64,000 bases of DNA from Haematococcus lacustris (GCA_030144725.1 JASKMD010000029.1:10594663-10658662); one strand, 5' to 3'; positions 32,769-44,868 are shown, counted from the stretch's first letter. Program-made: numbers and translations. Notes: a model not told the origin generated them from the letters alone.

Positions 32769-34541
32769 CGCCCCGCCCCGCCCCGCCCCGCCCCGCCCCG
32801 CCCCGCCCCGCCCCGCCCCGCCCCGCCCCGCCCCGCCCCGCCCCGCCCCGCCCCGCCCCGCCCCGCCCCGCCCCGCCCCGCCCCGCCCCGCCCCGCCCCG
32901 CCCCGCCCCGCCCCGCCCCGCCCCGCCCCGCCCCGCCCCGCCCCGCCCCGCCCCGCCCCGCCCCGCCCCGCCCCGCCCCGCCCCGCCCCGCCCCGCCCCG
33001 CCCCGCCCCGCCCCGCCCCGCCCCGCCCCGCCCCGCCCCGCCCCGCCCCGCCCCGCCCCGCCCCGCCCCGCCCCGCCCCGCCCCGCCCCGCCCCGCCCCG
33101 CCCCGCCCCGCCCCGCCCCGCCCCGCCCCGCCCCGCCCCGCCCCGCCCCGCCCCGCCCCGCCCCGCCCCGCCCCGCCCCGCCCCGCCCCGCCCCGCCCCG
33201 CCCCGCCCCGCCCCGCCCCGCCCCGCCCCGCCCCGCCCCGCCCCGCCCCGCCCCGCCCCGCCCCGCCCCGCCCCGCCCCGCCCCGCCCCGCCCCGCCCCG
33301 CCCCGCCCCGCCCCGCCCCGCCCCGCCCCGCCCCGCCCCGCCCCGCCCCGCCCCGCCCCGCCCCGCCCCGCCCCGCCCCGCCCCGCCCCGCCCCGCCCCG
33401 CCCCGCCCCGCCCCGCCCCGCCCCGCCCCGCCCCGCCCCGCCCCGCCCCGCCCCGCCCCGCCCCGCCCCGCCCCGCCCCGCCCCGCCCCGCCCCGCCCCG
33501 CCCCGCCCCGCCCCGCCCCGCCCCGCCCCGCCCCGCCCCGCCCCGCCCCGCCCCGCCCCGCCCCGCCCCGCCCCGCCCCGCCCCGCCCCGCCCCGCCCCG
33601 CCCCGCCCCGCCCCGCCCCGCCCCGCCCCGCCCCGCCCCGCCCCGCCCCGCCCCGCCCCGCCCCGCCCCGCCCCGCCCCGCCCCGCCCCGCCCCGCCCCG
33701 CCCCGCCCCGCCCCGCCCCGCCCCGCCCCGCCCCGCCCCGCCCCGCCCCGCCCCGCCCCGCCCCGCCCCGCCCCGCCCCGCCCCGCCCCGCCCCGCCCCG
33801 CCCCCGCCCCGCCCCGCCCCGCCCCGCCCCGCCCCGCCCCGCCCCGCCCCGCCCCGCCCCGCCCCGCCCCGCCCCGCCCCGCCCCGCCCCGCCCCGCCCC
33901 GCCCCGCCCCGCCCCGCCCCGCCCCGCCCCGCCCCGCCCCGCCCCGCCCCGCCCCGCCCCGCCCCGCCCCGCCCCGCCCCGCCCCGCCCCGCCCCGCCCC
34001 GCCCCGCCCCGCCCCGCCCCGCCCCGCCCCGCCCCGCCCCGCCCCGCCCCGCCCCGCCCCGCCCCGCCCCGCCCCGCCCCGCCCCGCCCCGCCCCGCCCC
34101 GCCCCGCCCCGCCCCGCCCCGCCCCGCCCCGCCCCGCCCCGCCCCGCCCCGCCCCGCCCCGCCCCGCCCCGCCCGCCCCGCCCCGCCCCGCCCCGCCCCG
34201 CCCCGCCCCGCCCCGCCCCGCCCCGCCCCGCCCCGCCCCGCCCCGCCCCGCCCCGCCCCGCCCCGCCCCGCCCCGCCCCGCCCCGCCCCGCCCCGCCCCG
34301 CCCCGCCCCGCCCCGCCCCGCCCCGCCCCGCCCCGCCCCGCCCCGCCCCGCCCCGCCCCGCCCCGCCCCGCCCCGCCCCGCCCCGCCCCGCCCCGCCCCG
34401 CCCCGCCCCGCCCCGCCCCGCCCCGCCCCGCCCCGCCCCGCCCCGCCCCGCCCCGCCCCGCCCCGCCCCGCCCCGCCCCGCCCCGCCCCGCCCCGCCCCG
34501 CCCCGCCCCGCCCCGCCCCGCCCCGCCCCGCCCCGCCCCGC
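32769..34541. repeat. (CCCCG)n satellite, 1.77 kb, ending in a gap
   Basis: Perfect pentamers except one extra C near 33801 and one missing C near 34171. It runs into the N gap. The very long Arg/Gly/Ala or Pro/Ala frames are artefacts of the 5-bp unit. Confidence 0.98.
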
Positions 34542-35041
34542 NNNNNNNNNNNNNNNNNNNNNNNNNNNNNNNNNNNNNNNNNNNNNNNNNNNNNNNNNNN
34601 NNNNNNNNNNNNNNNNNNNNNNNNNNNNNNNNNNNNNNNNNNNNNNNNNNNNNNNNNNNNNNNNNNNNNNNNNNNNNNNNNNNNNNNNNNNNNNNNNNNN
34701 NNNNNNNNNNNNNNNNNNNNNNNNNNNNNNNNNNNNNNNNNNNNNNNNNNNNNNNNNNNNNNNNNNNNNNNNNNNNNNNNNNNNNNNNNNNNNNNNNNNN
34801 NNNNNNNNNNNNNNNNNNNNNNNNNNNNNNNNNNNNNNNNNNNNNNNNNNNNNNNNNNNNNNNNNNNNNNNNNNNNNNNNNNNNNNNNNNNNNNNNNNNN
34901 NNNNNNNNNNNNNNNNNNNNNNNNNNNNNNNNNNNNNNNNNNNNNNNNNNNNNNNNNNNNNNNNNNNNNNNNNNNNNNNNNNNNNNNNNNNNNNNNNNNN
35001 NNNNNNNNNNNNNNNNNNNNNNNNNNNNNNNNNNNNNNNNN
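34542..35041. other. Assembly gap of exactly 500 N
   Basis: A round-number gap of unknown true size; it interrupts the satellite and the duplicated type-2 Fanzor-like fragment. Confidence 0.99.
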
Positions 35042-35853
35042 CATATTCATCACCCACAGGGGGCAGATCCTCAAGGTCCTCATAGCTGCACAGCTCCAGG
35101 GGGCGCTGGATGATGCGCTGTAAGTTCAGGCAGGGGTTGGTGTCCCGGTCCAGCCACCTGCCCCATGGGGGGGCCTGGGGTCGTGGGGCTGGGCCAGGCG
35201 CTGCAGGGAGGGGCTGGGGTCGTGGGGCTGGGCCAGGCGCTGCAGGGAGGGGCTGGGCAGGGGGAGGGGGAGGGGGTGGGGCCTGGGCTGGGGGAGGGGC
35301 GGGGGGGGTCCTGGGCAGGGGCCTCCTGGGCAAGGAGGGCCTGGGCAGGGGCAAGGGGGTCCTGGGCAGGTGGGTGCTGAGCTAGGGGAGGGGGAGGGGG
35401 TTTGGCGGCACCTCATGGCACCACTTTAGGCCCCGCACACACGGTGGTGTGGGCCACGCATCATGTGCTCAATGACACTAGCTTTGCCGAGCAGATCCAT
35501 AGCATCTTTGATCTGTGCTAGTAGCTGTGGGTCCAAGATGTTGAGTTGTACTGAGGGGGGCAGCTGAGCTGGGGCGGCTGCAGTGCGGTGGGAGCTGCGT
35601 GTGGCAAGGCGGGGGTGGGCATAGGGAGGGCAGGCTGGGTCAGGTGGGGGAGGGGGTCCAGGGGCTGAACCTGCTGTTGGGAAGTCGTGTGTGGGTGGCT
35701 GGGCTGGATTGGGCTGGCCTAGGAATGATTGAAGCAACAGAGTGAGGCACAGGACTGCTGTTAGGCAGCATTGCTTGATGCCCATGGTCATGCGCTTGTT
35801 AATCTCAGCCACAATGGCGTCGATTTGAGCTGGGCTGAGATCCAGGCAGATCG
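35042..35853 (-). repeat. Duplicate of 31960-32770: Fanzor-like fragment (copy 5) plus small ORF
   Basis: Near-identical to the block left of the first satellite, including WGRWLDRDTNPCLNLQRI and the 121-codon ORF at 35791-35426. Differences are single bases and small indels in the G-runs. The fragment is cut by the gap, so its stop codon is not seen. Confidence 0.85.
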
Positions 35854-36380
35854 CCCCGCCCCGCCCCGCCCCGCCCCGCCCCGCCCCGCCCCGCCCCGCC
35901 CCGCCCCGCCCCGCCCCGCCCCGCCCCGCCCCGCCCCGCCCCGCCCCGCCCCGCCCCGCCCCGCCCCGCCCCGCCCCGCCCCGCCCCGCCCCGCCCCGCC
36001 CCGCCCCGCCCCGCCCCGCCCCGCCCCGCCCCGCCCCGCCCCGCCCCGCCCCGCCCCGCCCCGCCCCGCCCCGCCCCGCCCCGCCCCGCCCCGCCCCGCC
36101 CCGCCCCGCCCCGCCCCGCCCCGCCCCGCCCCGCCCCCGCCCCGCCCCGCCCCGCCCCGCCCCGCCCCGCCCCGCCCCGCCCCGCCCCGCCCCGCCCCGC
36201 CCCGCCCCGCCCCGCCCCGCCCCGCCCCGCCCCGCCCCGCCCCGCCCCGCCCCGCCCCGCCCCGCCCCGCCCCGCCCCGCCCCGCCCCGCCCCGCCCCGC
36301 CCCGCCCCGCCCCGCCCCGCCCCGCCCCGCCCCGCCCCGCCCCGCCCCGCCCCGCCCCGCCCCGCCCCGCCCCGCCCCGC
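35853..36380. repeat. (CCCCG)n satellite, second array
   Basis: About 105 pentamers with one extra C near 36134; ends at AGATTACGG. Confidence 0.98.
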
Positions 36381-36412
36381 AGATTACGGTTAGTCGGAAC
36401 TTACGCGTGTGC

Positions 36413-36860
36413 TTACTGAGCTACGGTAAGTAATGTAAGCAAATCCGTAATCCGTAACCCCGGGTCCATTATTATAATGATTATAAAAATACCTCCTTTG
36501 ACAGGCCAACTGCACTGCCTCAACATCCTTACCTCCCGATGTGCTCCATAATGCTGCTGCTCAGCACTAGCAATTTGCTCAAAGGCCCGCCACTCATCAT
36601 CATCATCGTCGTCATCATCGTCGTCGTCATCATCATCGTCGTCATCATCATCGTCATACTCATCTCCATCACCATCGTCATGTCCGCGGGGAGGGAAGGG
36701 AGAGGAGTTGGCTGGACTCAAAATCAAAAAGTGCAGGGGCGCGTGCCAGACACACGCAAAAGCCCCGGTGGTGTCCTTGCCTTGCACATTTCCCAGTGCG
36801 CTGCGAGTTTCAGCCTGCCGGCTGTGTGCCAGGGGCTCACCTACACCTAAGACAGCCATT
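36413..36860 (-). other. CAT/CGT trinucleotide tract; possible acidic exon on minus strand
   Basis: 36594-36665 is a CAT/CGT run that reads as a long Asp tract on the minus strand, followed by EWRAFEQIASAEQQHYGAHRE. This could be a C-terminal exon, but no partner exons are visible. Confidence 0.3.
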
Positions 36861-37079
36861 GCAACAAGGCTGCGGTGTAGTCATGAGCGAACAGGGACAG
36901 GTTCATCGACCGCTGCTCGTAGACCCGGTGCGATGCATCACTCGTCACGGATGCCTTCAGCCACGCAAGAATATGCAGTACCGACAGTTGCTACACCTCG
37001 ACCGCACACATCATGTCAGCATCTGCACAGCCAGCTCAGCCAGGTTTCTGCGTGCCAAAACTGTTCCATCCTGCGCCAG

Positions 37080-38834
37080 ATGGCGACGTGGCGAGCAGCT
37101 TGCCACGGCCGGCTCCTCGCCAGCTCGGCGGCACTCACTCCACATTGCTGCCCTGCACAGGAGGCGACGACACAGACTGACGGGGGCTCGATAGCTGAGC
37201 ATATCCATTACAGCCAGAGGGCTCCCTGGCTCAGGGCTCTTGTGCTGGGTGCTAATGATGGATTGTGAGTGCCTTCTGCGATGGTTTCCTTCTAGGGTTT
37301 TTGTTCACGAGCCAGGTCTGGTTTGAAGGTGTTAGTAGCACTGTGCTTAACCAGCCAACCCCTGTGGTTGCCATTGCTGCAGGGTTTCAGTGGCGTCCAT
37401 CATGCTTGGTGTTGGTGGCGGTTCTGATGACCTGCACACGATGTAAGCGGCACTGGCAGTGTACAGCGTTAAGGGGTTTTGCTGTTCTCCATTGATTGAT
37501 CTTGTTGTGGCTGGCTCCCTGTGTCAATCACTGATTCTGGCATGTTTGCAAGCAATGTAGCAATGAGCAAGTCACCCTGTTTGCCCATAATTGGCTTGCA
37601 GGAGACTGGCAGGCATTGCTGGGTGGATCGCTGGGGCTACATCAAGTGAGGCCCTGCATGCAAAGCTTGCATGTGGCAGCATCAATCAGCACACTTCTTG
37701 TGCAATTGCTGTGATGTTTGTTGCCAAGTTGTTCATATGTCTGGCTGCTGTCCTCAGTGGCTCTTGGTGAGTACATCTCCGTGGCAAGCCAGCGTGACAG
37801 TGAAGAGGCAGATATTCAAAAGGAGCGTGAGCAGCAGGCCAAGGGCCCTGCAGCCCGGGAGCACGAACTGGAAGAGTTGTGTGAGATCTACGTCAACAGG
37901 TGTGGTTGAGACACTGTATTTCCAAGCTGTTGTGGTGGTGCTGACCCATCATGTCAGTGGTATGGAGGAAGGATCTGGGCGTGATCCTTTGTCCTGCCTC
38001 AGCTCGAGCTCTTCCCAGCTCTGCCAGTGCTACTCAGTATTGCCACTGTTTAGTCCTGCGAGTTACCAACGCTGTGGGCTGTGATAGCATGCAGACTTCT
38101 CAGCCTAGCAACTTCTCCTTTCGTGCCCCATTCACCCACTTGTGATTACCTCATGTGTGCACCTGAGGCTGCTGCATGTCGAAATCATCTGCACCATCAC
38201 ATGTAGCCATGATGGCCTATGGTGTACTCACAATTTGCAGGGGCTTGTCACGGGAGTTGGCTCGCCAAGTGGCATTGGAACTAACTGCAGTGGACGTGAT
38301 CAAGGCACATGCACGTGATGAGCTGGGCATTGACATGGACGCCATGGCCAATCCCATGCAGGTCAGCTGTGTGTGGATGAGCATGCGGTGTTGGCAGCAG
38401 GTGCTTGATGTGAAGAGAGTAACAGAGATGCTGTCTGCTTTCTACTTTTCAATTTAGGCGTCGTTGGTGAGCTGTGTGGCCTTCACTTTGGGAGCAGCGA
38501 TGCCGCTGCTGTCTGGAGCGTTTATCCAGGACGCAAAGTGAGTGAACTCGAGTAGGCTCCAATCCATGCATGACTTCCAAGCAAGCATGTTGGGAATGCC
38601 AGGCAATGCTTGTTTATCACAGTACCAGCTTGCTGTGATTTCGCTGTCAACTGCAGGTGGCGGATCATGTCAGTAGTGTTAGCCTCTGCTGCCGGCCTAG
38701 CTGCCTTTGGCTACGCAGGAGCAGCGCTAGGAGGTGCCCGGGTGCTGGTGGGCACCCTGCGAGTGCTGATTGGTGGTTGCATGGCCATGGGCATCACCTA
38801 TGGCATTGGCTATGGCTTTGGGACATCGGTGTAG
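37080..38834 (+). CDS. VIT/CCC1-family vacuolar iron/manganese transporter
   Basis: Seven exons in phase: 37080-37264, 37383-37442, 37602-37645, 37758-37899, 38241-38361, 38458-38537 and 38657-38834, giving 269 residues. The family's conserved order is present: WLRALVLGANDGLVSVASIMLG (TM1), GLAGWIAG-type TM2 (RLAGIAGWIAGATS), MALGEYISVASQRDSEEADI, the cytosolic metal-binding helices (ELEELCEIYVNRGLSRELARQV, HARDELGID), then TM3 (SCVAFTLGAAMPLL), TM4 (MSVVLASAAGLAAFGYAGAALGG) and TM5 (LIGGCMAMGITYGIGYGFG). The Glu-rich helical region is where VIT proteins bind Fe2+/Mn2+. Expected role: loading iron or manganese into vacuole/acidocalcisome. In-frame ATG 36933 could add 49 residues, so the start is uncertain. 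Possible poly(A) signal TGTAA at 39325-39329. Confidence 0.88.
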
Positions 38835-39489
38835 TGTGAGCAGGTTGGACATGGCCCGGTGATTTACCAGTGCTAGCTGCTCTGGGATAAACCAGTGCTG
38901 TACGGTAGGTGGCGAGGCAGTAAGAAGGGTTGATCAGTTGAACACCATTGTTGAATACCACTGTTGAATGCTGTTTCCATGAGTTGGTTAAGTACAGAAC
39001 TACATCATGAAGCTAAAGCATACCTGATGTTAGATGTTTGGTGTAGCATGGTGCAGTATGGCAAATCTTGTGGCAAGCTGAAACCTCAGCTGTACTTCTG
39101 CGCTGCCCCATGCACAGCCACGAGCATGATGCACCACAGGCATGGTGTGTTGGAAGACCCGAACCTTATATGCTTCTGTGGGTCAGTCCCTCCCAACTCT
39201 GATAATGCCATTTAACACGAGCTTGTCATGGATGTCCCGGCACCGGGACGTGTGCGATTGGCGTAACACTGTGCGGCATATGATGACCACTTAATCTTCT
39301 ACACGCCCGAAATACTAGGCACCCTGTAAACAAAAAAAGTGCGGCCACCGACTAGCCGGTCGCTCAACATCGCGCAGCGCAAGTGAGCTGTGGTAATCCT
39401 TCGCAATGGCGTGGTGGACTCTTTACGCTCTGAAGGCAAGTACAGCCGGCCATCCACATCCCTCCCGGCTCATTCAACCCGCTTCCTTT
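38835..39489. other. 3' region of the VIT gene, no further gene seen
   Basis: Probably 3' UTR to about 39330, then unassigned sequence up to the foldback element. Confidence 0.5.
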
Positions 39490-39701
39490 ATGTAGTAGAT
39501 AGTGGAAGCGCCGGTAGTTTTAGGCGCCCTAAAAACGCGAGGCCGAGGCGCTGGGGCGTAACAGCTCGAGAGCGAAGCCAGCAGCCGCGGAGCGTAGCCA
39601 GAGAGCTGTTTCGGTCTCGAGCTGTTACGCTCCAGCGCCTCGGCCTCGCGTTTTTAGGGCGCCTAAAACTACCGGCGCTTCCACTATCTACTACATAATA
39701 G
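39490..39701. mobile_element. Foldback/MITE, ~210 bp palindrome
   Basis: TGTAGTAGATAGTGGAAGCG at the left is inverted at the right; the arms (~85 bp) pair through GCGCCCTAAAAACGCGAGGC and the spacer is about 45 bp. Flanking TA on both sides could be a Tc1/mariner-type duplication; this is not certain. Confidence 0.75.
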
Positions 39702-40682
39702 CTCCCGATTCGTGTCACGCCTTCGTTCGCTTCCTAGCGCGATGGCTGCGCCTGGTGACGCTGCGCCCCCTGCGCACTTAGTTGATGATGCGCCATCGGA
39801 GGCCGCCTCCTGGACCCAGAGAATTTATAGCAAGACCCACAGTGTCGCTGCCCTGCTCGCCAGCCAGCAAGGCCGTGCGAAAGAAATACCGACCGTCAAC
39901 CGTATTAATGTTGTAGCTTGGCGGGGGTTGTAGCTTTGCGGGGGATACTTAGCTAGGTCCGCTAGAGCGGAGAGTGCTTGACTAATAAGTCCTGACTTGC
40001 AGCCTGACTTGCACTGACTTGCACGATGCACATTGTACATTTGCGCTTGCGATGCTTACCGCCATCATCCTCACCACTACAGCTAACGGGACAACAGCTT
40101 CCTTGTTTTCAATAAGTCAGCATTTCAACAGCCCAAGCTACAGCCAGCTTTTCTTACGTAGCCAACAACCCATCCCGAGCGTTGTTGATTTGCATATAGC
40201 GCACAACAAAACTTCTGCGGTAGGGCCGCCTCTTCTTTTTGGCCCAGTCGGGGTCAGCTTCCCAACTAGGAGTGTAGGACGCGGCCAGCAGCTGGCAAGT
40301 TTCTTCTGTTGCACGGAGGGCTATCTCTTGACAGAAACTCCGCACCCGGTAGGGGTAGAACATTGAACCCCTCGGTCTGAACCTCAGGTGTCCCCAACTA
40401 ACAGAAAATGACAGGAAACTGACCCCTGGTAATCAAAACGACGCCGCGTCTCAGCCACGTGGTTTCTATTTATGTTTCGCACATCCCTGGATAGAGGACT
40501 CTTTCAGCTATGCGGTGCAGCTTGTATTATTAAATACTGTGCAGTGTGCTGGGTGCTATGGCGGCTCAAATCTTCACATTCAAATTCATGCACTTTTTGC
40601 TCATGCGGGCCTCGTCGCGAGAGACCGCCGCGACCGACGTGGCCCAGGAGCACCTGCACACAGTGAGGAACAGTCGCCGCAG
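39702..40682. other. Region with short ORFs of unknown origin
   Basis: ATG 39741 opens 64 codons (MAAPGDAAPPAHLVDDAPSE...). The minus-strand frame 40363-40154 contains PSWEADPDWAKKKRRPYRR. Neither is recognised. The block ATGACAGGAAACTGACCCCTGG at 40408 has a diverged copy at 60836, a dispersed-element signature. Confidence 0.35.
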
Positions 40683-43600
40683 TCAAAACGAGTTACATGG
40701 CACTGCCAAACCGATGTAACAGCGCCCCTCCACCCATGCTCGGAAATATGCAAGGTTGCTGCGATGCTTGACCCCTTCGTGAGCAGTACTGTTGGCCTGG
40801 CCACTCTGCAATGCCTCACAAGGTGTGTAGGCCATTGCTATGTTACCTTCCTCGACATGTTGGGTCCGATCCCTCCCGCCCGCCCCCCGCTTGCGTGTCG
40901 AGCTCGTGTACAGCTCCGCTGTGGCCCCCTGCTGCTCAGATGGAGGGGTGAGCATGCCAGGGGCGGCACCAGCACCAGCTGCCAGCTGCTGCCAGGGGGG
41001 GGCAGCAGGAGGGGTGGGCAGCCCAGGAGCGGCACCAGCAGCAGCTGCCAGCTGCTGCCAGGGGGGGGCAGCAGGAGGGGTGGGCAGCCCAGAAGCGGCA
41101 CCAGCAGCAGCTGCCAGCTGCTGCCAAGGGGGGGCAGCAGGAGGGGTGGGCAGCCCAGGAGCGGCACCAGCAGCAGCTGCCAGCTGCTGCCAGGGGGGGG
41201 CAGCAGGAGGGGTGGGCAGCCCAGGAGCGGCACCAACAGCAGCTGCCAGCTGCTGCCAGGGGGGGGCAGCAGGAGGGGTGGGCAGCCCAGGAGCGGCACC
41301 AGCACCAGCTGTCAGCTGCTGCCAGGGGGGGGCAGCAGGAGGGGTGGGCAGCCCAGGAGCGGCGCTGATGCTGGCGCTGATGCTGGCTTGCTGCTCCAAC
41401 CGCTGCATCTCTTGCTGGTCCTGAAGCTGAACCCGTTACGGGGCTTGCATCCTTGGGCACAGCAGCTGTCACTCTGATGACCAGCACCTTGCCATGCTTC
41501 TTGCATGTGCAGCCATCAAACTGCACGTGAATCCCTTCGGCTTGTCGTAGCTGATCTGCATGCAAAATGCATGATCAACATTGCTTGGCCTGCACCATGT
41601 TCCTACCACCACCACCACCTTCCAATCCTTACCCATTCCCCAGCCCAGCCCAGCCCAGCCCAGCCCAGCCCAGCCCAGCCCAGCCCAGCCCAGCCCAGCC
41701 CAGCCCAGCCCAGCCCAGCCCAGCCCAGCCCAGCCCAGCCCAGCCCAGCCCAGCCCAGCCCAGCCCAGCCCAGCCCAGCCCAGCCCAGCCCAGCCCAGCC
41801 CAGCCCAGCCCAGCCCAGCCCAGCCCAGCCCAGCCCAGCCCAGCCCAGCCCAGCCCAGCCCAGCCCAGCCCAGCCCAGCCCAGCCCAGCCCAGCCCAGCC
41901 CAGCCCAGCCCAGCCCAGCCCAGCCCAGCCCAGCCCAGCCCAGCCCAGCCCAGCCCAGCCCAGCCCAGCCCAGCCCAGCCCAGCCCAGCCCAGCCCAGCC
42001 CAGCCCAGCCCAGCCCAGCCCAGCCCAGCCCAGCCCAGCCCAGCCCAGCCCAGCCCAGCCCAGCCCAGCCCAGCCCAGCCCAGCCCAGCCCAGCCCAGCC
42101 CAGCCCAGCCCAGCCCAGCCCAGCCCAGCCCAGCCCAGCCCAGCCCAGCCCAGCCCAGCCCAGCCCAGCCCAGCCCAGCCCAGCCCAGCCCAGCCCAGCC
42201 CAGCCCAGCCCAGCCCAGCCCAGCCCAGCCCAGCCCAGCCCAGCCCAGCCCAGCCCAGCCCAGCCCAGCCCAGCCCAGCCCAGCCCAGCCCAGCCCAGCC
42301 CAGCCCAGCCCAGCCCAGCCCAGCCCAGCCCAGCCCAGCCCAGCCCAGCCCAGCCCAGCCCAGCCCAGCCCAGCCCAGCCCAGCCCAGCCCAGCCCAGCC
42401 CAGCCCAGCCCAGCCCAGCCCAGCCCAGCCCAGCCCAGCCCAGCCCAGCCCAGCCCAGCCCAGCCCAGCCCAGCCCAGCCCAGCCCAGCCCAGCCCAGCC
42501 CAGCCCAGCCCAGCCCAGCCCAGCCCAGCCCAGCCCAGCCCAGCCCAGCCCAGCCCAGCCCAGCCCAGCCCAGCCCAGCCCAGCCCAGCCCAGCCCAGCC
42601 CAGCCCAGCCCAGCCCAGCCCAGCCCAGCCCAGCCCAGCCCAGCCCAGCCCAGCCCAGCCCAGCCCAGCCCAGCCCAGCCCAGCCCAGCCCAGCCCAGCC
42701 CAGCCCAGCCCAGCCCAGCCCAGCCCAGCCCAGCCCAGCCCAGCCCAGCCCAGCCCAGCCCAGCCCAGCCCAGCCCAGCCCAGCCCAGCCCAGCCCAGCC
42801 CAGCCCAGCCCAGCCCAGCCCAGCCCAGCCCAGCCCAGCCCAGCCCAGCCCAGCCCAGCCCAGCCCAGCCCAGCCCAGCCCAGCCCAGCCCAGCCCAGCC
42901 CAGCCCAGCCCAGCCCAGCCCAGCCCAGCCCAGCCCAGCCCAGCCCAGCCCAGCCCAGCCCAGCCCAGCCCAGCCCAGCCCAGCCCAGCCCAGCCCAGCC
43001 CAGCCCAGCCCAGCCCAGCCCAGCCCAGCCCAGCCCAGCCCAGCCCAGCCCAGCCCAGCCCAGCCCAGCCCAGCCCAGCCCAGCCCAGCCCAGCCCAGCC
43101 CAGCCCAGCCCAGCCCAGCCCAGCCCAGCCCAGCCCAGCCCAGCCCAGCCCAGCCCAGCCCAGCCCAGCCCAGCCCAGCCCAGCCCAGCCCAGCCCAGCC
43201 CAGCCCAGCCCAGCCCAGCCCAGCCCAGCCCAGCCCAGCCCAGCCCAGCCCAGCCCAGCCCAGCCCAGCCCAGCCCAGCCCAGCCCAGCCCAGCCCAGCC
43301 CAGCCCAGCCCAGCCCAGCCCAGCCCAGCCCAGCCCAGCCCAGCCCAGCCCAGCCCAGCCCAGCCCAGCCCAGCCCAGCCCAGCCCAGCCCAGCCCAGCC
43401 CAGCCCAGCCCAGCCCAGCCCAGCCCAGCCCAGCCCAGCCCAGCCCAGCCCAGCCCAGCCCAGCCCAGCCCAGCCCAGCCCAGCCCAGCCCAGCCCAGCC
43501 CAGCCCAGCCCAGCCCAGCCCAGCCCAGCCCAGCCCAGCCCAGCCCAGCCCAGCCCAGCCCAGCCCAGCCCAGCCCAGCCCAGCCCAGCCCAGCCCAGCC

Positions 43601-44868
43601 CAGCCCAGCCCAGCCCAGCCCAGCCCAGCCCAGCCCAGCCCAGCCCAGCCCAGCCCAGCCCAGCCCAGCCCAGCCCAGCCCAGCCCAGCCCAGCCCAGCC
43701 CAGCCCAGCCCAGCCCAGCCCAGCCCAGCCCAGCCCAGCCCAGCCCAGCCCAGCCCAGCCCAGCCCAGCCCAGCCCAGCCCAGCCCAGCCCAGCCCAGCC
43801 CAGCCCAGCCCAGCCCAGCCCAGCCCAGCCCAGCCCAGCCCAGCCCAGCCCAGCCCAGCCCAGCCCAGCCCAGCCCAGCCCAGCCCAGCCCAGCCCAGCC
43901 CAGCCCAGCCCAGCCCAGCCCAGCCCAGCCCAGCCCAGCCCAGCCCAGCCCAGCCCAGCCCAGCCCAGCCCAGCCCAGCCCAGCCCAGCCCAGCCCAGCC
44001 CAGCCCAGCCCAGCCCAGCCCAGCCCAGCCCAGCCCAGCCCAGCCCAGCCCAGCCCAGCCCAGCCCAGCCCAGCCCAGCCCAGCCCAGCCCAGCCCAGCC
44101 CAGCCCAGCCCAGCCCAGCCCAGCCCAGCCCAGCCCAGCCCAGCCCAGCCCAGCCCAGCCCAGCCCAGCCCAGCCCAGCCCAGCCCAGCCCAGCCCAGCC
44201 CAGCCCAGCCCAGCCCAGCCCAGCCCAGCCCAGCCCAGCCCAGCCCAGCCCAGCCCAGCCCAGCCCAGCCCAGCCCAGCCCAGCCCAGCCCAGCCCAGCC
44301 CAGCCCAGCCCAGCCCAGCCCAGCCCAGCCCAGCCCAGCCCAGCCCAGCCCAGCCCAGCCCAGCCCAGCCCAGCCCAGCCCAGCCCAGCCCAGCCCAGCC
44401 CAGCCCAGCCCAGCCCAGCCCAGCCCAGCCCAGCCCAGCCCAGCCCAGCCCAGCCCAGCCCAGCCCAGCCCAGCCCAGCCCAGCCCAGCCCAGCCCAGCC
44501 CAGCCCAGCCCAGCCCAGCCCAGCCCAGCCCAGCCCAGCCCAGCCCAGCCCAGCCCAGCCCAGCCCAGCCCAGCCCAGCCCAGCCCAGCCCAGCCCAGCC
44601 CAGCCCAGCCCAGCCCAGCCCAGCCCAGCCCAGCCCAGCCCAGCCCAGCCCAGCCCAGCCCAGCCCAGCCCAGCCCAGCCCAGCCCAGCCCAGCCCAGCC
44701 CTTACCTAGGGTTCGTTGCCGAATGTATTTGCAGACCACACGCTGTTGCCGGCCCATAGTTGTGTGCTCGCCAGGCCGGTGAATGTTGGCCACCACACAC
44801 TGCTCTGTGATGAACAGCCGCCGGCATGTGGGAAGCCGGCGACGGCTGACTTGTGTCTTCAACATCAA
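40683..44868 (-). CDS. Candidate gene with a satellite-filled intron and 21-residue Pro/Ala/Gln repeats
   Basis: Exon ending 44706 encodes [33 protein letters not shown]...CKYIRQRTL and finishes at G|GTAAGG. The next acceptor (GCATGCAG|AT) starts an exon at 41555 that completes the codon in phase and encodes [29 protein letters not shown]. The intron between them is 3,150 bp, almost all AGCCC repeat. Downstream, frame 41408-40683 carries six copies of [21 protein letters not shown]. How it joins the 41555 exon is unclear; the only in-phase intron I see would be 19 bp, too short. The CTCKKHGK stretch suggests a metal- or nucleic-acid-binding surface. Family not recognised. It may be continuous with the coiled-coil frame upstream. 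Confidence 0.4.
40945..41370. repeat. 63-bp tandem repeat (six copies), in frame
   Basis: Unit GGCAGCAGGAGGGGTGGGCA...; length 63 keeps a minus-strand frame open, giving a 21-residue Pro/Ala/Gln unit. Copies differ by single bases. Confidence 0.9.
41636..44700. repeat. (AGCCC)n satellite, ~3.06 kb, perfect
   Basis: About 612 uninterrupted copies without a visible substitution. Occupies nearly all of one minus-strand intron. Same unit as 56650-56861. Confidence 0.98.

Noticed and set aside
32343..35354. Very long open frames (about 800-1000 codons) through the CCCCG and AGCCC arrays
   Set aside because: A stop-free 5-bp unit is open in all frames on both strands; one frame even crosses the N gap. 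No coding evidence.
36594..36680. Acidic Asp-rich protein
   Set aside because: The tract is a trinucleotide microsatellite; only a weak flanking frame supports coding.
41420..41450. Intron of 19 bp joining 41555 exon to the 21-residue repeat frame
   Set aside because: In phase and GT-AG, but too short for the spliceosome; the join is left open.
41505..44868. Pro/Ala/Gln/Ser or Gly/Leu/Trp/Ala repeat 'proteins' over the AGCCC array
   Set aside because: Same artefact; the array is explained as an intron of a minus-strand gene.
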